Shown: positions 33,470 to 41,604 of the stretch, one piece after another
Layout: each line of letters begins with the position of its first letter
Numbering within the stretch: the first letter of the stretch is position 1
Origin: Corynebacterium pseudokroppenstedtii
GTDB taxonomy: Bacteria; Actinomycetota; Actinomycetes; Mycobacteriales; Mycobacteriaceae
Reading direction: 5' to 3'
Assembly: GCF_019754945.1 (NCBI RefSeq)
Contig: NZ_JAEUWU010000003.1
Coordinates: 248,001 to 312,000 of the forward strand
DNA: 64,000 nucleotides
The notes under the pieces: generated by a model
Database searches by the model: none
The model's input: only the letters and a program-made list of their open reading frames with translations
Told to the model about the DNA's origin: nothing
Translations under genes and position numbers: made by a program

Positions 33470-34588
33470 ATGACTACAGTCGCTGATATTCGTCAGACCA
33501 TGGATGCCGCCTTCCCCCCGCCCCTGGCAGAAGAGTGGGATCGCGTGGGCCTCATCTGCGGGGATCCATCCGCGAGTGTTTCCCGAGTCGCCGTCGCGTT
33601 AGAGGCCACGGATGCCGTCGTCGATCACGCCATCGACCAGGACGCGGACATGCTCATTGTCCACCACCCTTTGTTGTTGAGGGGCACTCATTCCGTGGCG
33701 ACGGATGATCCGAAAGGCCGGTTACTGCACCGGTTGATTAAAAACGACTGCGCGTTATTCGCCGCCCACACCAATGCCGACGCTGCTCAGGGCGGCGTCA
33801 ACGATATCTTGGCAAACCTCCTAGGCGTGACAGAGACAAAGCCGCTCAACCCTATTAAGTCGACGCTGCACAAGTGGGGCGTAATGGTCCCCGTCGACCA
33901 TGTTGAGAAGGTGAAGGACGCGGTATTCGCCGTGGGGGCGGGAAAGATCGGCCAGTACTCCCACTGCAGCTTCGAGACCGAGGGCACAGGCCAGTTTTTG
34001 CCGGAGGACGGTTCCCACCCGGCGTTAGGTAGCGTCGGCAAGATCGAGCATGCCACCGAGGTAAGAGTGGAATTTGTTGCTCGTCCAAATCTCGACAACG
34101 ACATTATCGACGCTATTGCTCGCGCTCATCCATATGAAGAACCCGCTTTTGATTGCGTCACCATGAGCGGTGGTGTGATCGGTGGGATTGGCCGCGTCGG
34201 GAAACTCGCTAGCCCGACGACGCTGAAGGAATTCGCCCAGAGGGTTGCGGACGCGCTACCGGAAACCGTGGAGGGAATCAGAGCAGCTGGCGATCCCGAT
34301 ACGCGCATTGAAACAGTGGCGTTGTGCTCGGGAGCGGGTGACAGTTTCTTGGATCAAGCGCGGGCGATGGGTGCCGATGTGTATGTGACCTCGGACCTCC
34401 GCCACCATCCTGCCGACGAGCACCTTCGCCGCGGAACGCCTGTTTTGGTGGATACAGCGCACTGGGCCAGCGAGTTCCCGTGGTGTGCATCCGTCGCCAC
34501 CATGATGCGTGAGCAGTTGGGTCTGCCCGCCGAGGTGATTGAGGTGAGGACGGATCCCTGGACAGTCCACGCCACCAAGAAGCGGTAG
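33470..34588 (+). CDS. Nif3-like dinuclear metal centre protein
   Basis: A 372-residue member of the Nif3/YqfO family, which forms hexameric rings with two metals per subunit; some act as GTP cyclohydrolase-like or phosphatase-like hydrolases, but the function is unsettled. Metal ligands are visible in MLIVHHPLLLRG, FAAHTNADAAQGGVND and VYVTSDLRHHPADEH with DTAHW near the end. A central PII-like insertion (about residues 130-230, HKWGVMVPVDHVEKVKDAV) marks the long form. The position between cobC and the zinc-ribbon protein is the same in mycobacteria (Rv2230c). Confidence 0.93.
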   Translation: MTTVADIRQTMDAAFPPPLAEEWDRVGLICGDPSASVSRVAVALEATDAVVDHAIDQDADMLIVHHPLLLRGTHSVATDDPKGRLLHRLIKNDCALFAAHTNADAAQGGVNDILANLLGVTETKPLNPIKSTLHKWGVMVPVDHVEKVKDAVFAVGAGKIGQYSHCSFETEGTGQFLPEDGSHPALGSVGKIEHATEVRVEFVARPNLDNDIIDAIARAHPYEEPAFDCVTMSGGVIGGIGRVGKLASPTTLKEFAQRVADALPETVEGIRAAGDPDTRIETVALCSGAGDSFLDQARAMGADVYVTSDLRHHPADEHLRRGTPVLVDTAHWASEFPWCASVATMMREQLGLPAEVIEVRTDPWTVHATKKR

Positions 34589-34745
34589 GACGAGTCCGAA
34601 TAGCTCAACGGCCTGCCGAGATGCGCGGCATTAAGTGCCACACGGACGGCCGGTTTGCTGGTTTACTAGAGATCAGTGTTCTAGAGATATAACTGCTAGT
34701 GCTGGCGCACCAGGCGCTTCAACCGTCACGATGGAGGAGGACAGC

Positions 34746-35495
34746 ATGAAATGCTCAGTGCGGAATCAAAAGAGGCTTCTTGATATGTCCCGGCTCCACA
34801 ACGACATTGAGGTTCTGGAAGCGCGGGCAGTCAACCTGCCAGAAAAACAGCGGCTTGATGAAGTCCTGAGGCAGAAAGCCTTGGCACGGTCCCGCACTGT
34901 CGCGGCTTCGGTCACGCTCTCAGAGATGGATGCTGAATTATTCAAGCTCAATAGTGATATTGCCAAGCTTCGTCGCCGAGAGGCCGATGATCGTCAACGG
35001 CTCACCGTGACCTCAGACCGAGAGCGACGACGCGACCTTAACCACGACATTAACGCTGCCCAGCGGATCCGAGCACGGTTAGAATCTCGACGGGATGACG
35101 TCGAAACCCAGCGTGACCAGCACCTCAAAAGCCCTGAGGGTCAGGACCAGCCGCCGGAAACAATTGACTCAGGTGATTCCGTTGCAGCCGCTCGTCGCGC
35201 ATTGGATGACTCGATCATGGCGGTGCGTCGGCGGATAGACGAAAAGCATCGAAAAGTTCAGGTTATTAAACACGAGTTGCCCGACGAGATTGTCGAGGCC
35301 TACGACATACAGCGTGAGGATCACGGAGTCGGAGCCGCTCAGCTGATAGACCGCGTGTGCCAGGGGTGCCACATGTCGCTGGATAATGCCACGTTAACGG
35401 CATTTCGCAAGGCCCCCGCCGACGAGCTCCTCCAATGCCCGGAGTGCAATACGTACCTCATTCGGTACAACCCCGAACTGGAAGGAGCGGTCTGA
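34746..35495 (+). CDS. Coiled-coil protein with C-terminal C4 zinc ribbon
   Basis: A 249-residue protein with a long Arg/Glu/Leu-rich coiled coil (about residues 5-185) and a C-terminal C4-type zinc ribbon, CQGCHMSL and LQCPECNTYL, both CxxC knuckles intact. Mycobacterial Rv2229c is the counterpart. The architecture suggests a nucleic-acid-binding or scaffolding role. The ATG at 34746 follows GGAGGAGGA closely, which fixes the start; the open frame upstream to 34635 is not needed. Its stop overlaps the start of the phosphatase gene as TGATG, one base shared. Confidence 0.9.
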   Translation: MKCSVRNQKRLLDMSRLHNDIEVLEARAVNLPEKQRLDEVLRQKALARSRTVAASVTLSEMDAELFKLNSDIAKLRRREADDRQRLTVTSDRERRRDLNHDINAAQRIRARLESRRDDVETQRDQHLKSPEGQDQPPETIDSGDSVAAARRALDDSIMAVRRRIDEKHRKVQVIKHELPDEIVEAYDIQREDHGVGAAQLIDRVCQGCHMSLDNATLTAFRKAPADELLQCPECNTYLIRYNPELEGAV

Positions 35496-36172
35496 TGGCT
35501 GCCTGGCTACCGGGATCATCCGAGACGCAGCGCTGCCGGTTAGTGTTGCTCCGTCATGGGCAAACGCCGTACTCCACACAAGGTAAGTACGCGGGCCGCG
35601 ACGACATACCTCTCACCGATGAAGGACACCGCCAGGCACGTCGAGCTGGCCGATGGCTGCGCGACGCCGACTTAACCGCCGCGGTGACATCGCCAGCGTT
35701 GCGTTGCCGTCAAACCCTTGATGACCTCACAGACGAATTAGTCCCTGGGGCGGGCCAGCCCGCGGAGTTGCCGGTCGACGTCGTCGATAACCTCATCGAA
35801 CTTGATTTCGGCGAATGGGACGGGCGGACGTTCAAGGACGTTCATGACCATTTCGGCGAAACACAAGAAAAGTGGTTCACGGATTGGACCATGCCCGTAC
35901 CGGGTGGAGAAAGTGTTCAGGCTGTTGATCAGCGGGTTCACAAGGCGGTGACGGAACTCGTTGACCAGCACTGGGGAGACAACCTGCTCCTTGTTAGCCA
36001 TGTGACCCCCATCAAGTCGGTTCTGCGTCGCGCTTTGTGTGCCGACTCTGACTTCTTTGTTCGGCTTCACCTGGATACGTCGTCAATCAGCATCGTTGAT
36101 TTTTATAGCGACGGCCCGATCTGCGTGCAGGCTATCAATTCCACCGCGCACCTTGTTGATGGGGTAGAGTGA
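35495..36172 (+). CDS. Histidine phosphatase (phosphoglycerate mutase-like)
   Basis: A 225-residue histidine phosphatase. The catalytic LLRHGQT motif is at about residues 18-24, and LIELDFGEWDGRTF, PVPGGESVQAVDQRV and LLVSHVTPIKSVLR (second His) complete the active site. In mycobacteria the neighbouring gene (Rv2228c) encodes an N-terminal RNase HI fused to this domain; here only the phosphatase half is present, with a short 15-residue N-terminus. Such domains can dephosphorylate alpha-ribazole phosphate (CobC-type in enterobacteria) or other small phosphoesters, so a link to the cobalamin genes is possible. The start ATG overlaps the previous stop; rnpB follows directly. Confidence 0.9.
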   Translation: MAAWLPGSSETQRCRLVLLRHGQTPYSTQGKYAGRDDIPLTDEGHRQARRAGRWLRDADLTAAVTSPALRCRQTLDDLTDELVPGAGQPAELPVDVVDNLIELDFGEWDGRTFKDVHDHFGETQEKWFTDWTMPVPGGESVQAVDQRVHKAVTELVDQHWGDNLLLVSHVTPIKSVLRRALCADSDFFVRLHLDTSSISIVDFYSDGPICVQAINSTAHLVDGVE

Positions 36173-36183
36173 AGCCTCGCGAT

Positions 36184-36640
<457 letters not shown>

Positions 36641-36701
36641 TCGTTTTTGTGCGGGAGTGCAGGGTTGTTGGCTACATGTGTGGGGGCTGCGGCTTTGTTG
36701 G

Positions 36702-38012
36702 CTACGTGAGTGGGAGCTGTATGTGTGCCGGCTCGGCGAAAGATAGTTCCGTGACTGTTATTCCGCTGTTTCTCGCGTTTTCGCTCCGTGGCCCGTCGCT
36801 CCGCATCTTGGCGGCAGTTTGCGGTTGAGGCTCATCCTTCTTCGGCTTCACCAACGCGAGTACCGACGTGGACGCCCCGGGAACAGGCCGTGCAGCAACA
36901 ATCCTCTGGCCGGGAATTTCCCCGATAACGTCACAGCCAGCCGGCGTTGCAATGTCTCTCAGTATTCGCTGCTGGGTGGGCGTTGCAGCAGAAACCAGCT
37001 CGATCAGTTCGCGGCCTGACGCCGTGAGCGTCGAGGCCACCCGAGTCGTGCGTCGCGATTTCACGTCCATCGCCGCGTGGCGCGCACGTGAACTATCCCG
37101 CCCGCATAACTGCAGCCACCGGCGCGCCTCCATGACGGACGGATAGTCCGGCTGCTGTTCATCAGCAGTCGTGTCGCGCCGGGAAATATCAAGCCACTCC
37201 AGAACACGCTGCGGAGCAGACGGCAAGTCCCATAGCGTTTCGACGCCGAAGGTGGAACATGCGCGCCACAAGAAAGCATCGTTACGTTGGGTTTTCGATG
37301 CCCATCCCTGTGCGTGATCGAGGTCTTCGTCGGTAGGCGTAGCAGAGAGCATTACCGGGTGGAGAGGCTCCCGTTCGTCAGTAAAAGGCAGCGCGGTGAC
37401 GGCGTCGTCGAACTGTGTGAGATGAGTGAGCGTTCCGGGCTGACTGCGGAAAATGACCGACGGCCGCCACCACGATGTGGGGGAGTACGCGGACTGTCGG
37501 AGTGTCTTCGCCGTGAGTGTGGCCAGCGCGGGCGGGCACGGTGGGTCATCCTTGCCGGAGAGCGCCGTCGCTAGTGCCATGGTTATCGCGGCAGTGGCCG
37601 CAGCGTGTTCACCGAAACCTTCACCGGGTGGAATAGAGGACATGATCGTCACGTAGAGGAGAATCGACCGTCGAAGCCCACTTTGCTGGTGTGCCACAGT
37701 GTCCAGCACGGTGCGCACCACGTCGTCAGCGTCGGCAATGGGGTAAGGACCGGCCGAATGAACACCGAAGGACATACCGGTTTCAGATGGGTTTAGCTGA
37801 TCGTGGTTGCCCTGAGGTGGTGTCGTTGTGAGACTGATCGCGACCTGAACCGATGGCTCGATCGTCTGCGCGATCGTGGTTCCACCAATGGGCGCGACAT
37901 ATTCGCCCAGCCAGGCCAGTGTTCCGGGTGCAGAAACAATCCATGTCGGATCAACACCCCATGCCCGAGTATGCGCATCGGTAAGCAAAGCAGGGGAGGG
38001 TGAACCGGACAT
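36702..38012 (-). CDS. Degenerate galactokinase-like GHMP protein
   Basis: A 436-residue protein with the outline of a GHMP-family sugar kinase. The N-terminal SAPGTLAWLGEYVAPIGG corresponds to the galactokinase substrate signature (normally GRVNLIGEHTDY-GG), and IPPGEGFGEHAAATAAI corresponds to the Gly/Ser-rich phosphate-binding motif (normally PxGxGLSSSA). Both are altered: the usual His-Thr-Asp after Gly-Glu is Tyr-Val-Ala, and the SSS triplet is GEH. Kinase activity is therefore doubtful. A C-terminal segment rich in Pro, Lys and Ser extends the core. The start ATG 38012 follows AAAGGA; the frame upstream to 38201 is not protein-like. It is convergent with rnpB. Confidence 0.7.
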   Translation of the reverse strand: MSGSPSPALLTDAHTRAWGVDPTWIVSAPGTLAWLGEYVAPIGGTTIAQTIEPSVQVAISLTTTPPQGNHDQLNPSETGMSFGVHSAGPYPIADADDVVRTVLDTVAHQQSGLRRSILLYVTIMSSIPPGEGFGEHAAATAAITMALATALSGKDDPPCPPALATLTAKTLRQSAYSPTSWWRPSVIFRSQPGTLTHLTQFDDAVTALPFTDEREPLHPVMLSATPTDEDLDHAQGWASKTQRNDAFLWRACSTFGVETLWDLPSAPQRVLEWLDISRRDTTADEQQPDYPSVMEARRWLQLCGRDSSRARHAAMDVKSRRTTRVASTLTASGRELIELVSAATPTQQRILRDIATPAGCDVIGEIPGQRIVAARPVPGASTSVLALVKPKKDEPQPQTAAKMRSDGPRSENARNSGITVTELSFAEPAHIQLPLT

Positions 38013-38193
38013 GAAATCCTTTCTGCTGTGAGACTGTTTTCTGAGACGCTGAGGCCTACGAACAATGGTAGGTAGATAATGGTCTATTGCGGGCGATGTA
38101 GGCGAGAGTGAAATAAACTTGTTATGCGCCTGTGAAAAAACTGCGATTTTTGCGCGGTGACGGTTTCCACATACTGCAGAAAGGGCACTCACC

Positions 38194-38388
38194 ATGGCCA
38201 CCGACGATCAAAAGTGGTACTTCAATTCAGAAACTAAGGAAGTTTCGCAGGGGAAGAAGTCAAGCTGGCTCAACCGCATGGGGCCGTACGACTCCAAAGA
38301 AGAAGCCGAGCACGCGCTTGAGCGAGCTCACGAGCGCAATCAAGAGGCCGACGAAGCCGATGAAGAGTGGGAAGACGAGGAGGACTAG
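38194..38388 (+). CDS. Small acidic conserved protein
   Basis: A 64-residue protein starting WYFNSETKEVSQGKKSSW and ending in a run of Glu and Asp. I recognise the KWYxNxxTxEVxxGKxSxxxxRxGPYxTxxEAExAL pattern from small actinobacterial proteins of unknown function, sometimes compared with SPOR-like folds. The ATG at 38194 has AGAAAGGG about 12 bases upstream. The predicted fold is two or three strands plus one long helix. Single gene between divergent and convergent neighbours. Confidence 0.75.
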   Translation: MATDDQKWYFNSETKEVSQGKKSSWLNRMGPYDSKEEAEHALERAHERNQEADEADEEWEDEED

Positions 38389-38421
38389 CCGACGGCTCCG
38401 CGGCCGAGGTCTTATCGACGC

Positions 38422-39165
38422 CTAGTCGGGCATGGTGTCGCCCATAGCCATGACGAGCTTGGACGGGCTCGACGATTTCTTTGCTCCCTCTGCCAGAGCG
38501 CGCTGAGAGAGTCGGTCTAAGAAGTCATCAGCAAAGCTATGATTATCGCGTTGGCCGTCACCATCGTTGCGATCGTCGAGGATCTCGGGGCTGAGCTCAA
38601 TTTCCCATTCCCGCCAGTGCTGGGCTTGTCCGCCTTCGAGGAGCCCGCGCGATGAGACGTGGTCATCGCAGAATTCAGCTCCCTTGTATGAGATAGCACT
38701 TTTGCCTGATTCAGCATCTCCGCGCGAGCTAGGGGAGTCCACCATCATGTCGGTCACGTGCCGCTCATTGTCAACTTGTGCGATGGCGATAAAGTCCGCC
38801 GAGTCATCGTCCGCCGGTGCAGCAGGCAGTGCCTCATGAAGTGTCTCAAGGAGCGCACGAGGCGGACGAACATGGTGGGAATCCGTTGTGTCCCCCGCGT
38901 CCAATGGGGCATGGACTTCGCGACGCCCGCGCGTTCCCGGAAGTTTGAGATGCCATCCTTCGTCGGGGCCCCCGCTGCGACGTCGCAACGTGATCTTATT
39001 CCTGGTCAACTGGAGGTCTGGCGTGTCGTAGTACGTCGCCGAGAGCGTAAACCGCTGTTCAGCCCCAACCCCAGAGACTCCCTCCACCGAGGAAAAATCA
39101 GGCACCGGGGTGGCGTCGTCCACGGAAAACTTAACTTCGACTTCCAGCTGATCAGTAGAACTCAT
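38422..39165 (-). CDS. CYTH-domain protein
   Basis: A 247-residue protein of the CYTH (adenylyl cyclase/thiamine triphosphatase) family. The EVEVKF signature (ExExK) starts at about residue 8, followed by alternating strands ending in charged residues that line the tunnel: TYYDTPDLQL, ITLRRRSGG, WHLKLPG, and the C-terminal WREWEIELSPEIL. Such enzymes hydrolyse triphosphates such as inorganic tripolyphosphate. The CHAD domain found in some relatives is absent. The mycobacterial counterpart (Rv2226) also lies beside panB. The start ATG 39165 is chosen because upstream sequence overlaps the end of panB. Confidence 0.9.
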   Translation of the reverse strand: MSSTDQLEVEVKFSVDDATPVPDFSSVEGVSGVGAEQRFTLSATYYDTPDLQLTRNKITLRRRSGGPDEGWHLKLPGTRGRREVHAPLDAGDTTDSHHVRPPRALLETLHEALPAAPADDDSADFIAIAQVDNERHVTDMMVDSPSSRGDAESGKSAISYKGAEFCDDHVSSRGLLEGGQAQHWREWEIELSPEILDDRNDGDGQRDNHSFADDFLDRLSQRALAEGAKKSSSPSKLVMAMGDTMPD

Positions 39166-39193
39166 GACGCTAAGTGTAGGTGCGCGCCGCCGT

Positions 39194-40051
39194 TTAAGCC
39201 TTCGGGTTGTCCGAGAAAGCATGGTCAGCGTCGGGGAAAGTGCCTTCGGCTACTCGTTCCCGATACCGCTGAGCAGCGTCGCGTAATTCCTGGCCGATCT
39301 GCCCGAATTCCTCGACGAACGACGGGGTGCGTCGACCCGCTGGCATCGCCGCCATATCCTGCCACACGAGTACTTGGCCGTCAGTGCCAGCGCCAGCACC
39401 AATGCCGATAGTGGGGATAGGAAGCTCCTTCGTGATCTCCCGGGCAATGTCCTCCGGCACCATTTCAAGAACGACGGCAGACGCGCCGGCCTCACACACG
39501 GCCTTCGCGTCGCGGCTCAGCTGCTCAGCACCGCTGCCACGCCCTTGCACCCGGAAACCACCCAGCGAAGACACCGACTGAGGCGTAAACCCAATATGCG
39601 CCATCACGGCAATCCCGGCCTGAGTAATCGCCCGAATACGTGGCGCGATTCGCTCGCCACCTTCGATTTTCACCATGTCGGCACCAGAACCGTGAACCAT
39701 CCGCACAGCATTAGCGACGGCGTGCTCATCCGATTGCTCGTAGGCGCCGAACGGCAGATCCGCGACGACGAGTGCGTGGGGAGCGCCCCTCACCACAGCT
39801 GCAGCCAGAGGGATGAGCTCCTCCATCGTGATCGCCGTCGTCGATGAATACCCATAAACGACGTTGGCCGCGGAATCACCGACCAGAAGCACGGGGATGT
39901 CGGCGTCGTCAAAAATGCGAGCCGTCGTGAAATCATAGGCAGTCAGCATTGCCCAGCGTTTACCCTCGCGCTTGAACTGATCGAGGTGATGAATCCGAGT
40001 TTTCCGCCTCGGCTTTTCTGACTGTTGCGGAGCGTCGGGGTGGGCAGACAT
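39194..40051 (-). CDS. panB: 3-methyl-2-oxobutanoate hydroxymethyltransferase
   Basis: First committed enzyme of pantothenate synthesis: transfers a hydroxymethyl group from methylene-tetrahydrofolate to alpha-ketoisovalerate. The 285 residues form a TIM barrel with [14 protein letters not shown] (metal-binding Asp), [56 protein letters not shown] and the catalytic Glu region, and [18 protein letters not shown]. No panC gene follows in the window. The ATG at 40051 is well placed. It is divergent from glnA2. Confidence 0.97.
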   Translation of the reverse strand: MSAHPDAPQQSEKPRRKTRIHHLDQFKREGKRWAMLTAYDFTTARIFDDADIPVLLVGDSAANVVYGYSSTTAITMEELIPLAAAVVRGAPHALVVADLPFGAYEQSDEHAVANAVRMVHGSGADMVKIEGGERIAPRIRAITQAGIAVMAHIGFTPQSVSSLGGFRVQGRGSGAEQLSRDAKAVCEAGASAVVLEMVPEDIAREITKELPIPTIGIGAGAGTDGQVLVWQDMAAMPAGRRTPSFVEEFGQIGQELRDAAQRYRERVAEGTFPDADHAFSDNPKA

Positions 40052-40230
40052 AGGCTAGATTCCTCTCTCAAATAAACAGGGTTTTCGGGTTTTTCTCTGG
40101 GTATTTCTACTGGTGTGACCACCGTATGTGCCAGGGGGTGGGGGCTTTCCCACGCATAAAACTCTATTCACATACACGCGCTCTGTGGCTAACACGCGCC
40201 CATGTCCCACCCACCGACTACCCTGTAGGT

Positions 40231-41568
40231 ATGAATCGGCAACAAGAATTTGTCCTCCGAACCCTTGACGAACGCGACATCCGCTTTGTGCGCCTCTGGT
40301 TCACCGATGTTCAGGGATACTTAAAATCCGTGGCCATCGCCCCCGCCGAGCTCGAAGGCGCATTCGCCGAAGGCATCGGATTCGACGGGTCAGCCATCGA
40401 GGGCTTCTCCCGCGTCTCGGAGTCCGACACCATCGCCCGGCCGGACCCATCCACATTCCAAATGCTGCCCTTCCCGTACGACGGCCAACTCACGTCCGCA
40501 CGAATGTTCTGCGATATCACCCTGCCGGACGGTCAACCCTCCTACGCCGACCCCCGCCAAGTCCTACGTCGGCAATTAAACAGAGCAGCCGACGACGGAT
40601 TCACCTCCTACGTCCACCCCGAAATTGAGTTCTTCCTCGTCAGAAGCCTCATGACGGAAGGCAAAGAACCGACCCCGACCGATAATGGCGGATACTTTGA
40701 CCAGGCCGTTCACGATGAAGCCCCGGGCTTCCGACGGGATGCCATCACAGCCCTCGAGTCGATGGGCATATCCGTCGAGTTTTCGCACCATGAAACCGCG
40801 CCGGGCCAGCAAGAAATCGACCTCCGCTATGACGATGTGCTCTCCATGGCGGACAACATTATGACCTTCCGCTTCCTCATTAAGCAGGTTGCTTTGCAAA
40901 GCGGGGTTCGGGCGACGTTCATGCCCAAGCCATTCGCTAATAGAGCGGGCTCCGCCATGCACACCCACATGTCCCTCTTTGAAGGCGACACCAACGCATT
41001 CCACGATCCCGATGACGAATTCAATTTGTCGGCCACCGCGCGGTCCTTTGTTGCCGGAATCTTGGAGCACGCCAACGAGATTTCAGCCGTGACGAACCAG
41101 TGGGTCAACTCGTATAAGCGCGTGGTCTTTGGGGATGAGGCGCCGACGTCGGCAACGTGGGGCTTGTCTAACCGATCGGCGTTGGTTCGTGTACCCCGAT
41201 ACACCTCGACAAAGGCCTCATCACGTCGCGTCGAAGTGAGAAGCCCCGACTGCGCATGTAACCCCTATCTGGCATTCTCGGTGCTCCTCGCGGCGGGATT
41301 GAAAGGCGTGCGCGAAGGGTACGACCTCCCGCCACAGGCTGAGGACGATATATCGTCCCTGACACGCAGGGAACGTCGCGCGCTCGGCTACCGCGACCTT
41401 CCGACGTCGTTAGACGAAGCACTCCGTGAAATGGAGCGCTCAGAACTTGTTGCGGACACCCTCGGTGAGCACGTCTTTGAGTATTTCCTCCGCAACAAAT
41501 GGCAGGAATGGCATGATTACCAAAGCCAGGTCACGCCATGGGAGTTGGACACCACGCTGGACTACTAA
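40231..41568 (+). CDS. glnA2: Glutamine synthetase-like protein GlnA2
   Basis: A 445-residue type I glutamine synthetase homologue. Metal and substrate motifs are present: GIGFDGSAIEGF, YVHPEIEFFLV, EFSHHETAPGQQEIDLRYDD, TFMPKPFANRAGSAMHTHMSLF, RVPRYTSTKASSRRVEVRSPD. Compared with glnA in this window it is shorter and has the GlnA2-type C-terminus (EGYDLPPQAEDD, LDEALREMERSELV). In corynebacteria the GlnA2 role in ammonium assimilation is unclear and glnA is the main enzyme. The ATG at 40231 gives the usual NRQQEFVLRTLDERD opening. It is followed 36 bases later by glnE, an arrangement conserved in actinobacteria. Confidence 0.95.
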   Translation: MNRQQEFVLRTLDERDIRFVRLWFTDVQGYLKSVAIAPAELEGAFAEGIGFDGSAIEGFSRVSESDTIARPDPSTFQMLPFPYDGQLTSARMFCDITLPDGQPSYADPRQVLRRQLNRAADDGFTSYVHPEIEFFLVRSLMTEGKEPTPTDNGGYFDQAVHDEAPGFRRDAITALESMGISVEFSHHETAPGQQEIDLRYDDVLSMADNIMTFRFLIKQVALQSGVRATFMPKPFANRAGSAMHTHMSLFEGDTNAFHDPDDEFNLSATARSFVAGILEHANEISAVTNQWVNSYKRVVFGDEAPTSATWGLSNRSALVRVPRYTSTKASSRRVEVRSPDCACNPYLAFSVLLAAGLKGVREGYDLPPQAEDDISSLTRRERRALGYRDLPTSLDEALREMERSELVADTLGEHVFEYFLRNKWQEWHDYQSQVTPWELDTTLDY

Positions 41569-41604
41569 AGCCAAGTCTGATCAGACACGAAAGCACGTGA
41601 TCTT

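Noticed and set aside
40052..40230. Search for a GlnR-type box upstream of glnA2
   Set aside because: No GTnAC-N6-GnAAC match was found by eye on either strand in the panB-glnA2 spacer.
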